From Acidobacteriota bacterium (GTDB taxonomy: Bacteria > Acidobacteriota > Vicinamibacteria > Vicinamibacterales > UBA2999), in NCBI GenBank assembly GCA_018000455.1, contig JAGNJW010000001.1:186001-250000 (forward strand): 64,000 nt of DNA, given 5' to 3'. Made by a program: the position numbers and the translations under genes. Under the pieces are notes generated by a model. The model saw only the letters and a list, made by a program, of their open reading frames with translations. It had not been told where the DNA came from and ran no database searches. The stretch's first letter is position 1. Each line of letters begins with the position of its first letter. This document shows positions 19,008 to 27,112 of this stretch, piece after piece.

Positions 19008-22000
19008 ATGAGTCCTCGCTCTACCTTGTCCACGTCGCGCAAGACCCGTTCGGTGCCCCGCAGCGCCCCGCGAGGCAGCATGCGTTGGTCCGCTGGCTGG
19101 CTCACGGGTGCAGCCGCGTTGATCGTCGTTCTCGCCGCTACGGTCGCGCCGCAAGCGCAGAGCCACGGCAAGAACCGCGGACCCCAGCGCCGTGGCGCGC
19201 ATGTCGACCGCGTCTTGTCGGAGCGCCTGGACAAGGGCGACCCGACCATGCGTGAGCGCGTCATCGTGACGTTCAAGCCCGGCGCCAAGGCCCGTAAGCT
19301 GCAGCAGCTGCGCGCGCTCGGCGTCAGGATCGATCGCGACTTCGGCGTCATCGAGGCCATGGCGGCCGAGATGCCGCGTGGCTTGCTACGCGAGCTCGCC
19401 GACCAGGACGACGTGGCGTCGGTCTCGGTGGACGCGAAGGTCACGGCGATGCAGTCGATGCCTACGCCGGGCGCGACCTTCACCGTCACGAGCACCGCCA
19501 ACTCCGGCGCCGGCACGCTCCGCCAGGCGATTCTCGATGCCAACGCCCGACCCGGGTACGACGCGATTGTTTTCAACATCTCGGGCAGCGGCGTCCGCAC
19601 GATCTCGCCAACGTCCCCCCTTCCTGGCATCTGGAGCCCCGTCCTCCTCGACGGCTGGAGTCAGCCGGGATTCACGAGCACGCCGCTCATTCAGTTGAAC
19701 GGCACGAATGCCGGGGCCAGCGCCGAGGGGCTCGCGTTCTGGTCGGGCTCCGACGGCAGCACGGTGCGCGGGTTCGTGATCAACCGTTTCGATGGCCGCG
19801 GCATCGAGTCGTGGCAGGTCAACAACCTGACCGTCCAGGGCAACTGGGTCGGCCTGAGCAGCAACGGGTTGTCAGCCTCGCCGAACAATGAAAACGGGGT
19901 GTATCTGGGCCGCGGCACCGGACATGTCGTGGGCGGCACGGGCGCCAACCAGCGCAATGTGCTGTCGGGCAATGCGCAGCGTGGACTGGTGTTCGATCGC
20001 GTCAGCAACAGCACCGTCGTCGGCAACTACGTCGGCACCGACGTCCAGGGCGTGAACGACGTCAACGGCACCGTCACCAACTACGCCCAGTCGGGCATGG
20101 TGCTGTGGGGCGACTCGACGAACAATGTCATCGGTGGCACGACGCCCGCCGAGCGCAACGTCTTCTCCGGCAACAACCACTACGGCCTCGAGTTCGCCGC
20201 CCCGGGGGTCGTTAACAACGTGGCGCGCGGCAACTACTTCGGCGTATCCAGCACCGGCAGCTCGGCGCTGCCAAACAAGAGCGGCGGCGCGTCGTACTGG
20301 GGCGCCGGTCCTGGAAACGTCGTCGGCGGCACGGCACCAGGTGCGGGCAATGTGCTCTCTGGAAACCTCGGGCACGGCGTCTACGTGGGCAACTTCACTA
20401 CCGGCGCCATCATCCAGGGCAACAACATCGGCATGAACGCGGGGCGTACGGCCTCGCTCGGCAACGCTTGGGAAGGGGTGTTCTTCGACCAGTCGTCGAA
20501 CGGTCTGGTCGGCGGCACGGCTCCCGGCGCCGGCAACACGATTGTTGGAAGTGGCCTCGCCGGCGTGGCCGTCGTGGGCGGCACGGGCAACGCCGTCCTC
20601 GGCAACTCGTCGAGCGGCAACGGCGGCATGGGCGTGGACCTCGACGGCTGGGGCCCGACGAGCAACGACACCTTGGATCCGGATTCCGGCGGCAACAACC
20701 TGCAGAACAAGCCGGTCGTGACCAAGGCCGTGACCACCGGCAACCTGGTGGAAGTGACGGGCTCGCTCAACAGCACGGCGAACAGCTACTTCCGCGTCGA
20801 GCTCTTCGCGAGCACCGCGCTCGGAAGCTCCGGCCACAGCGACGGACAGACCTTCCTGGGCGCCGCCAACGTCACGACCAACAGCAGCGGCAACGCCAGC
20901 TTCACCACCACGCTCGCCGCACCGGTGGCGTTCGGACAGTTCGTGACGGCCACGGCCACCAAGACGACCAGTGGCTTTGCGACCTTTACCGACACCTCGG
21001 AGTTCAGCAGCGCCGTCACGGCGACGCTGGCGCCCTACAGCTTGCGGACCACGCTGGCGCTGGATGCGCCGATCGGTTCCGCTGCGATGACGACACGCAC
21101 GGGCACCGGAGTAACCATTGCGGTGATCGACTCGGGTGTGTTGCTCGATGGCGGCAGCGCGTCGCGCATCAAGACCACCCGCGACTTCACGACGGGCAGC
21201 ACCAATCCGGCGCACATCTTGCCACTCGACCCCCACGGACACGGCACGCACGTAGCCGGGTTGATGGGCAGTAGCCAAGCCGACTACAAGGGCGTGGCCC
21301 CGAATGTGAGCTACGTGAGCCTGCGGGTGTTGAACTCGCTCGGCGCCGGCTCGACCAGCAGCGTCATCAACGCCGTGCAGTGGGCCGTGGCCAATCGGGT
21401 GGCCTACGGCATCGGCGTCATCAACCTTTCGCTGGGCCATCCGATCTACGAGCCGGCGGCCACCGATCCGCTCGTGCAGGCGGTCGAGGCGGCGGTGCGC
21501 GCCGGCATCGTGGTGGTGACGTCGGCGGGCAACTACGGTACCAACCCGGTGACCGGCCAGGTCGGCTACGCGGGCATCAGCTCGCCCGGCAACGCCCCCT
21601 CCGCCATCACCGTCGGGGCCCTGCGCACCCAGGACACGACAGGGCGCTCGGACGACCGCATGGCCGAATACAGCTCGCGAGGGCCCACGTGGTTCGACGG
21701 CTTCGCCAAGCCCGACGTCATTGCGCCTGGCCACCGCCTGCTCGGACCGGCCAACATCACACAAACGCTCTACACGCTGTACCCGTCGGCCCGCACCACC
21801 GTGGGCGGGCGTCCCTACCTGCGCCTGAGTGGCACGAGCATGGCGTCGGCCGTGGTGGCCGGCACCGTGGCGCTGGTGCTCGAGCAATCGAAGAGCACCT
21901 TCGGCGCGGTGCTGCCGCCCAACGCGGTGAAGGCGCTCCTGCAGCACACGGCTTTCCCGATGCGCGACGACCAGTCGGCGCCGTACCACGGGCTCGCCCA

Positions 22001-22430
22001 GGGCGCCGGGGCACTGAACCCGATGGGCGCGATGAGTTTGGCCGCCGTCCTCAACCCCACCGTGCCAGTCGGCAGTTCGTGGCTGGTGTCGGGCGTGACG
22101 CCGTCGACGACCGTGGACGGGCAGAACATCGTGTGGGGCGAAAACATCGTCTGGGGCGAGAACATCGTCTGGGGCGAAGCCGTTTACACGAACCGCGCAG
22201 CCTGGGCGAACAACGTCGTCTGGGGCGAGAACATCGTGTGGGGCCAGAACATCGTCTGGGGCAGCAACATCGTCTGGGGCCAGAACATCGTCTGGGGCAA
22301 CAACATCGTCTGGGGGAACAACATCGTCTGGGGCGAGAACATCGTCTGGGGTGAAAACATCGTCTGGGGCGCGAACATCGTGTGGGGGAACAACATCGTG
22401 TGGGGCGAAATCCTCGGGGGGCAGCCATGA
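19008..22430 (+). CDS. Chimeric secreted subtilase: propeptide, beta-helix, S8 protease, NIVWG repeats (1140 aa)
   Basis: Domains in order: signal peptide about 25-52; I9-like propeptide about 80-145 (RERVIVTFKPG); right-handed beta-helix about 158-570, opening with GTLRQAILDAN and carrying at least four [VIL]xGGTxxxxxN turns such as NVVGGTAPGAGNVLSGN; a linker beta-sandwich; subtilisin domain about 690-1010 with triad D708 (VIDSG), H745 (HGHGTHVAG) and S944 (GTSMASAVVAG) and oxyanion Asn in SAGN; then 14 xNIVWG hexapeptides at 1039-1133. The beta-helix thus sits between the propeptide and the protease, an unusual position. ATG 19008 is used for numbering; ATG 19080, with GAGG before it and directly starting the signal sequence, is an equally good start. 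Substrate unknown; the beta-helix suggests binding to polysaccharide or a surface. A GNAT gene follows 34 bp downstream. Confidence 0.92.
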   Translation: MSPRSTLSTSRKTRSVPRSAPRGSMRWSAGWLTGAAALIVVLAATVAPQAQSHGKNRGPQRRGAHVDRVLSERLDKGDPTMRERVIVTFKPGAKARKLQQLRALGVRIDRDFGVIEAMAAEMPRGLLRELADQDDVASVSVDAKVTAMQSMPTPGATFTVTSTANSGAGTLRQAILDANARPGYDAIVFNISGSGVRTISPTSPLPGIWSPVLLDGWSQPGFTSTPLIQLNGTNAGASAEGLAFWSGSDGSTVRGFVINRFDGRGIESWQVNNLTVQGNWVGLSSNGLSASPNNENGVYLGRGTGHVVGGTGANQRNVLSGNAQRGLVFDRVSNSTVVGNYVGTDVQGVNDVNGTVTNYAQSGMVLWGDSTNNVIGGTTPAERNVFSGNNHYGLEFAAPGVVNNVARGNYFGVSSTGSSALPNKSGGASYWGAGPGNVVGGTAPGAGNVLSGNLGHGVYVGNFTTGAIIQGNNIGMNAGRTASLGNAWEGVFFDQSSNGLVGGTAPGAGNTIVGSGLAGVAVVGGTGNAVLGNSSSGNGGMGVDLDGWGPTSNDTLDPDSGGNNLQNKPVVTKAVTTGNLVEVTGSLNSTANSYFRVELFASTALGSSGHSDGQTFLGAANVTTNSSGNASFTTTLAAPVAFGQFVTATATKTTSGFATFTDTSEFSSAVTATLAPYSLRTTLALDAPIGSAAMTTRTGTGVTIAVIDSGVLLDGGSASRIKTTRDFTTGSTNPAHILPLDPHGHGTHVAGLMGSSQADYKGVAPNVSYVSLRVLNSLGAGSTSSVINAVQWAVANRVAYGIGVINLSLGHPIYEPAATDPLVQAVEAAVRAGIVVVTSAGNYGTNPVTGQVGYAGISSPGNAPSAITVGALRTQDTTGRSDDRMAEYSSRGPTWFDGFAKPDVIAPGHRLLGPANITQTLYTLYPSARTTVGGRPYLRLSGTSMASAVVAGTVALVLEQSKSTFGAVLPPNAVKALLQHTAFPMRDDQSAPYHGLAQGAGALNPMGAMSLAAVLNPTVPVGSSWLVSGVTPSTTVDGQNIVWGENIVWGENIVWGEAVYTNRAAWANNVVWGENIVWGQNIVWGSNIVWGQNIVWGNNIVWGNNIVWGENIVWGENIVWGANIVWGNNIVWGEILGGQP
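22122..22406 (+). repeat. 18-bp coding tandem repeat (14 xNIVWG hexapeptides)
   Basis: Fourteen copies of an 18-bp unit encoding x-N-(I/V)-V-W-G, where x is E, Q, N, S or A, arranged as three copies, an 11-residue interruption (EAVYTNRAAWA) and eleven copies. The interruption breaks the six-residue register by one. Units differ at synonymous positions (GTG/GTC, GGC/GGG), so the array is not a fresh expansion. It forms the extreme C-terminus of the subtilase. Confidence 0.95.
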
Positions 22431-22464
22431 CACGTCGACAGCACTGGCTGCGAGGTGAATCGTC

Positions 22465-23136
22465 ATGGAGATGATGCCCTACCACCCCACTACGAGCCGT
22501 GACGCGCGCGAGCACGCCTGCTCCAGCGTCACCCTCCCGAGTGCGGACATCCTCGCCGACTGGCGTGAGGGGCTGCCGGTGCTCCGCGGCGCCGGCTGCA
22601 CCTTGCGCGAGCTGACGGCCGCCGACGCGGGGTCGCTCGTGGCGCACCTGACGACCGAAGAGGTGAGCCGGTTCGTGTCGCCGCCGCCGTCGAGCGTTCC
22701 GGCGTTCGAGCGGTTCATCGCGTGGACCCATGCGGAGCGCGCGGCAGGCCGCTATGCGTGCTTTGCGGTGGTGCCCGAGGGCGCGACCCTGGCCGTGGGC
22801 CTGCTGCAGATCCGCCTCCTCGAGGCCCAGGCCGGCACGGCCGAATGGGGCTTCATCCTCGGGTCGGCCTACTGGGGCACGGGCTTGTTCATCGACAGCG
22901 CTCAGCGAGTCGTCGACTTCGCCTTTGCGCACATGGGCCTGCACCGCTTGGAGGCGCGCGCGGCCGTCAAGAACGGCCGCGGGAACGGCGCGCTCTTGAA
23001 GCTCGGCGCCGTGCGCGAAGCCACCCTGCGCCAATCCTTCGTGCGTCACGGCGAGCGGCTCGACCAGGTGCTCTGGGCGATCTTGCGTGACGACTGGCGG
23101 ATGAGGATCCTGCCGCGCACCCACTCCGTGCACTGA
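22465..23136 (+). CDS. GNAT-family N-acetyltransferase (RimJ/RimL-like)
   Basis: A 223-aa acetyl-CoA-dependent acyltransferase. The fold is recognisable from LRELTAADAGSLVAHLT at the start, AEWGFILGSAYWGTGLFIDS for the beta4/acetyl-CoA loop, and HRLEARAAVKNGRGNGALLK, where the RGNG segment matches the N-x-x-S pyrophosphate-binding turn used by RimL-type enzymes, with Gly for Ser. About 35 residues precede the domain. It follows the subtilase by 34 bp on the same strand and is probably in the same transcript, but what it acetylates is unknown. Confidence 0.88.
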   Translation: MEMMPYHPTTSRDAREHACSSVTLPSADILADWREGLPVLRGAGCTLRELTAADAGSLVAHLTTEEVSRFVSPPPSSVPAFERFIAWTHAERAAGRYACFAVVPEGATLAVGLLQIRLLEAQAGTAEWGFILGSAYWGTGLFIDSAQRVVDFAFAHMGLHRLEARAAVKNGRGNGALLKLGAVREATLRQSFVRHGERLDQVLWAILRDDWRMRILPRTHSVH

Positions 23137-23175
23137 GCCCTTACCGCGGCGTCACCGACGACGCGGCCCGCGTGC

Positions 23176-23730
23176 CTACTTCCTGCGTGCGGCCGCGTAG
23201 GCCTTGGCCCAGTTGAGTGCTGGCGAGGTCGGCTCGTCGTACGACTGCAGGGCTTCAGTCCACGCGCGCGGTCCGTCCCAGCCGTCGACGACGACGCGTT
23301 TGATCATCCACATCGCCGCAGCGCGGCCGCCCCCGGCGCAGTGCACGAAGATGGGCTGATTGGCGGCATCGCTCGTGACACGCAGGAATTCCCGTACGGT
23401 CGGCTCGACGTCGTCGGCGGGCGACGCGGGTGTGTTGAAAGGCAAATGCACGTAGCGCAGGCCGGCCGCGGCCGCCGCCGCCCTTTCGGCCTCGAGATCG
23501 GCACCCTCCTCGCTCGCCATGCGGAGATTGACGACGGTCTTGAAACCCATCGCCTTGAGTCCCGCGACGGCCGACGGCGTGGTGGCGCCGGCGCAGGCCA
23601 TCGTCACATCCACCTGCGTGAAGTTGGTCACGCCCTCGACCGGCGTCTTCACCGGCTGCGCGCCGGCAAGCGACGCGGCCACTGTCAGGCCCGCGACCGT
23701 TGTGGCGAGCACGTGCCGGCCGATGTTCAT
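23176..23730 (-). CDS. Secreted protein-tyrosine-phosphatase-like protein (DUF442/BLH-type)
   Basis: 184 aa with a signal peptide (MNIGRHVLATTVAGLTVAASLAGA), so extracytoplasmic. The core carries GFKTVVNLRMASEEG and a C-x4-R active-site loop, HCAGGGRAAAMW. That is one residue shorter than classical HCx5R phosphatases and is the form found in the DUF442/beta-lactamase-hydrolase-like and DSP-like families, whose substrates are mostly unknown. The start at ATG 23730 was chosen because the signal peptide begins there; the open frame extends further upstream without homology. It is convergent with the GNAT gene. Confidence 0.85.
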   Translation of the reverse strand: MNIGRHVLATTVAGLTVAASLAGAQPVKTPVEGVTNFTQVDVTMACAGATTPSAVAGLKAMGFKTVVNLRMASEEGADLEAERAAAAAAGLRYVHLPFNTPASPADDVEPTVREFLRVTSDAANQPIFVHCAGGGRAAAMWMIKRVVVDGWDGPRAWTEALQSYDEPTSPALNWAKAYAAARRK

Positions 23731-23941
23731 AGGGCGGATGCTACTACACGGCCGTTCCGAGCGGGAGGTCAGCCCTCGCCCATGCGTCGCCGAACGCGAG
23801 CCCGCAGTGGGCCACCATGCCGCCGGGCATATCGAGGCGCAGCCGCAGCGTCGCACCAAGCACTGCCTGGCAGCATGGGACCGCCGCCTCGGCGCCGTGC
23901 CTGCGATTGACGCGCCCGCACGACAGGGCTAGAGTGCGCGC

Positions 23942-25663
23942 GTGCAGGTCATCCGCAGCCGCCGCCAGTTCGATGTCTGCATCGTCGGGTCGGGCGCCGG
24001 CGGCGGCATGGCCGCCAAGGTGCTCACCGAAGCGGGCGCCGACGTCGTGATGCTCGAGGCCGGGGTGATGTGGGACCCGGTGCGCGACTCGAAGATGTTC
24101 GCCTGGTCGTACGACAGCCCACATCGCGGTGCGGCCACGCCGGCGCGGCAGTTCGGCGAGTTCGACGCTGGCCTCGGCGGCTGGACGCTCGACGGCGAGC
24201 CTTACACGCAGGGCCCCGGCACCACGTTCGACTGGTTTCGCACGCGCATGCTCGGCGGCCGCACCAACCACTGGGGCCGCATCTCGTTGCGCTTCGGCCC
24301 CGATGATTTCCGGCGCCGCAGCCTCGACGGCTTGGGCGACGACTGGCCGATCAGCTACGACGACCTGAAGCCGTACTACGACAGGGTCGACGACCTGATT
24401 GGCATCTTCGGCTCGGTGGAGGGCCTGCCCAACGAGCCCGATGGCCACTTCCTGCCGCCACCGCGGCCGCGCTGCTACGAGCTGCTCATCAAGCAGGCCG
24501 CCGACGCACTGAAGATCACCTGCATCCCGTCGCGGCTGTCGATCCTCACGCAGCCGCACAACGGCCGCAAGGCGTGTCACTACTGCGGCCAGTGCGGCCG
24601 CGGCTGCGCCGTCCACGCCAACTTCTCATCGCCGTCGGTGCTGCTGCCGCCGGCCCAGGCCACTGGCCGTCTGACGCTCGTCACGAGCGCGATGGCGCGC
24701 GAGGTGACGACCGACACCAACGGTCTTGCCACCGGCGTCACCTACATCGATACGTCGACCGGCCGTGAGAACCACGTGCGGGCCCGCATCGTCGTGCTCG
24801 CGGCCAGCGCCTGCGAATCGGCGCGGTTGCTCCTCAACTCGCGCTCGTCGCGCTTTCCGCACGGCCTCGCCAACTCGAGCGGCACGGTGGGACGCTACCT
24901 CACCGATACGACCGGCGTCGGCGTGTCGGGATTCATCCCGAAGCTGATGGACCGCGTGCCGCACAACGAAGACGGCGTGGGCGGCGCGCACCTCTACATG
25001 CCGTGGTGGCTCGACAACCGCACGCTCGACTTCCCACGCGGCTACCACATCGAGATCGGCGGCGGCCTCGACATGCCGAGCGCCGGATTCCTCGGCGGCA
25101 TCCACAAGTACACGGGCACCGGCACCAACGGCCAGGCGATCGCGCCCGGCGGTTATGGGCGCCGGCTGAAGAACGACTACCGCCGGCTCTACGGCTCGGC
25201 CGTGTACTTCTCGGGGCGCGGCGAGATGGTGCCCAACGAGCACAGCTACTGCGAGATCGACCCGGTGGTGGTCGATCGCTGGGGCATTCCCGTACTGCGC
25301 TTCCACTTCCGCTGGACCGACTACGAGTGGAAGCAGGCGTTGCACATGCAGCAGACCTTCCGCGGGCTCATCGAGCAGATGGGTGGCACGCCGCTGTCGC
25401 CGATGCCCGGTCCCGACCAGGGCTACGGCATCGCGCCCGGCGGCCGCATCATCCACGAGGTGGGTGTCACGCGCATGGGCCACTCGCCCTCGACGTCGGT
25501 CCTGAACAGCCACTGCCAGGCGCACGACGTCAAGAATCTGTTCGTGGCCGATGGCGGCCCGTTCGTGACCAACGCCGACAAGAACGTCACCTGGACGATC
25601 CTCGCGCTGGCCATGCGCACGAGCGAACACATCGCCGACCAGCGTAAGGCGGGGGCGATCTGA
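23942..25663 (+). CDS. GMC-family FAD sugar dehydrogenase with C-x5-C-x3-C (Fe-S type), 573 aa
   Basis: A glucose-methanol-choline oxidoreductase. The FAD-binding GSGAGGGMAAKVL is at about residues 17-29 and the GMC block GGRTNHWGR follows. Near the C-terminus come the HEVGVTRMG active-site region and FVTNADKNVTWTI. Cys212, Cys218 and Cys222 (CHYCGQCGRGC, with an additional Cys215) have the spacing I recall for the [3Fe-4S] ligands of bacterial FAD-glucose dehydrogenase alpha subunits. The enzyme would oxidise a sugar or glycoside hydroxyl and pass electrons on through the Fe-S site. The GTG start is the only one matching the N-terminal sheet. It overlaps the small subunit gene (TGATG), so the two are translated together. 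Confidence 0.92.
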   Translation: MQVIRSRRQFDVCIVGSGAGGGMAAKVLTEAGADVVMLEAGVMWDPVRDSKMFAWSYDSPHRGAATPARQFGEFDAGLGGWTLDGEPYTQGPGTTFDWFRTRMLGGRTNHWGRISLRFGPDDFRRRSLDGLGDDWPISYDDLKPYYDRVDDLIGIFGSVEGLPNEPDGHFLPPPRPRCYELLIKQAADALKITCIPSRLSILTQPHNGRKACHYCGQCGRGCAVHANFSSPSVLLPPAQATGRLTLVTSAMAREVTTDTNGLATGVTYIDTSTGRENHVRARIVVLAASACESARLLLNSRSSRFPHGLANSSGTVGRYLTDTTGVGVSGFIPKLMDRVPHNEDGVGGAHLYMPWWLDNRTLDFPRGYHIEIGGGLDMPSAGFLGGIHKYTGTGTNGQAIAPGGYGRRLKNDYRRLYGSAVYFSGRGEMVPNEHSYCEIDPVVVDRWGIPVLRFHFRWTDYEWKQALHMQQTFRGLIEQMGGTPLSPMPGPDQGYGIAPGGRIIHEVGVTRMGHSPSTSVLNSHCQAHDVKNLFVADGGPFVTNADKNVTWTILALAMRTSEHIADQRKAGAI

Positions 25664-26328
25664 TGCCGGAGGTCAACCGCCGCGAGATGCTGCGCCTGCT
25701 GTCGGCCGCGCCTCTGGCCGCCGGCTTCACGTGGACCAGCGTCGAGGTGGCGAACGCGCACGAGGTGCGGCAGGCGGCCCAGGCAGCCACCGGCGCCCGC
25801 TACGTGCCGAAGTTCTTCAGTGCGCACGAGTGGGAGACGGTGGGCGTGCTGGCCGATCTCATCATTCCGCGCGACGACCGCTCCGGCAGCGCCACCGACG
25901 TCGGCGTGCCGGCCTTCATCGATGCGCTGATGCTCGACGAACCGGTGCTGCCGCTCGAATCGCGGCGCCAGACGGCGATGCGCGGCGGCCTGGCGTGGCT
26001 CGACCTCGAGTGTCAGCGCCGCTTCGACAAGACGTTCGTGGGCTGCGCGGAGGCGGAGCGCACGGCCGTGCTCGACGACATCTCGTGGCCGGTGCCAGAG
26101 CCCGCCCCGGGCACGCCGCCGCCGGTGCCCGACTTTGCCCCGGGCCGCACGTTCTTCTTCAGCTTCCGCGACCTGACGGCCTCGGGTTTCTGGACGACCA
26201 AGGCCGGCATGGCCGACCTGCAGTTCATGGGCAACCGCGCGGTGGCCGAATGGACGGGCTGTCCCGACGAGGCGCTCAAGCAGCTCGGCGTCGACGGCAC
26301 GGGCGCGGCGGCGAAACCCGCGCGCTAG
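25663..26328 (+). CDS. Gluconate 2-dehydrogenase subunit 3-family protein (Tat-exported small subunit)
   Basis: 221 aa. A twin-arginine motif (NRREMLRLLSAAPLAAGF) shows Tat export, and the DUF-like subunit-3 core begins at about residue 45 (FFSAHEWETVGVLADLIIPRDD). In characterised systems this subunit is required for maturation and export of the flavoprotein, which lacks its own signal and is carried across as a complex. The stop-start overlap with the GMC gene upstream shows coupling. No cytochrome c subunit follows, so the electron acceptor must be encoded elsewhere. Confidence 0.9.
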   Translation: MPEVNRREMLRLLSAAPLAAGFTWTSVEVANAHEVRQAAQAATGARYVPKFFSAHEWETVGVLADLIIPRDDRSGSATDVGVPAFIDALMLDEPVLPLESRRQTAMRGGLAWLDLECQRRFDKTFVGCAEAERTAVLDDISWPVPEPAPGTPPPVPDFAPGRTFFFSFRDLTASGFWTTKAGMADLQFMGNRAVAEWTGCPDEALKQLGVDGTGAAAKPAR

Positions 26329-26340
26329 CCAGGCGGGCGC

Positions 26341-27078
26341 TTAGAGCGGCCTGATCCTGATGTTGCGATACGACACGGGATCGCCGTGGTCCTGCAGTGC
26401 GATGTGGCCGCGGGTGGCGCGGCCGTAGCCCTTCCAAGCGTCGAACTTGCTCGCCGCGACGCGGGCCTCCCAGTCGGGGCTCCACAGCTCGTACTCGAGC
26501 AGCTTCACGCCGTTCATCCAGTGCTCTACGTACGCGCCCTTCACCACCAGGCGCACGGCGTTCCACTCGCCAACCGGCTTCGTCACGTCACGGGCCGGCG
26601 CGTGCAGCGCGTAGTTCGATCCGGCGGAGGTCTCCGGGGCCTTGCCGTCGGCGTGGCCGGCGTTGTCGAGCACCTGCATCTCGGGGCCCGTCTCGTAGGT
26701 CTGGGCGCCGTCCGCCGTGACGCGGAACATGATGCCGCTGTTGCCCCCGGGGGTGAGCTTCCACTCGAGCTGCAGTTCGAAGTCGTCGAACTGGTCGACG
26801 GTCATGAGATCGCCGCCCGCGCCGGTGCGCACGAGCGCGCCCTCGACGGCCGTCCATCCACTGGGTGGTTCGGTGGTCCGGAAGCCGCGCCAGCCGGCCA
26901 GCGTCGTGCCATCGAAGAGCAGGCGCCAATCCGAAGCCCGTTCCATCGAAGTCAACGTGATCGGTGCCTTCGCGCAGGCGCCGATCGCGCCGCAGGCAAG
27001 AGCGAGTGCCAGCCGGGGCGCCCACCTGAGCGTGGCCCTCGTTCTGGTTGTCGCTTGCGCTGATTGGTTCCAAGACAT
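26341..27078 (-). CDS. DUF1080 lipoprotein (3-keto-disaccharide hydrolase-like)
   Basis: 245 aa: signal sequence with a lipobox IGAC (Cys35), then one DUF1080 lectin-like beta-sandwich from about residue 50 (WRLLFDGTTLAGWRGF). The core includes GNSGIMFRV and YETGPEMQVLDN, both diagnostic of this family, and ends YRNIRIRPL. DUF1080 members include hydrolases that cleave 3-keto-glycosides produced by a dehydrogenase. Paired here with GMC dehydrogenases and a Gfo/Idh/MocA enzyme, that role is likely. It would act in the periplasm attached to a membrane. It lies 34 bp after the Gfo/Idh/MocA gene on the same strand and is convergent with the GMC operon. Confidence 0.9.
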   Translation of the reverse strand: MSWNQSAQATTRTRATLRWAPRLALALACGAIGACAKAPITLTSMERASDWRLLFDGTTLAGWRGFRTTEPPSGWTAVEGALVRTGAGGDLMTVDQFDDFELQLEWKLTPGGNSGIMFRVTADGAQTYETGPEMQVLDNAGHADGKAPETSAGSNYALHAPARDVTKPVGEWNAVRLVVKGAYVEHWMNGVKLLEYELWSPDWEARVAASKFDAWKGYGRATRGHIALQDHGDPVSYRNIRIRPL

Positions 27079-27112
27079 CGGATGCTTCCTCTCACCGATC
27101 GCGCCGGTCGCA

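Noticed and set aside
22122-22406. 18-bp tandem units as a possible CRISPR array
   Set aside because: The units are contiguous, contain no spacers and read as in-frame xNIVWG hexapeptides of an intact protease gene; no cas genes are nearby.
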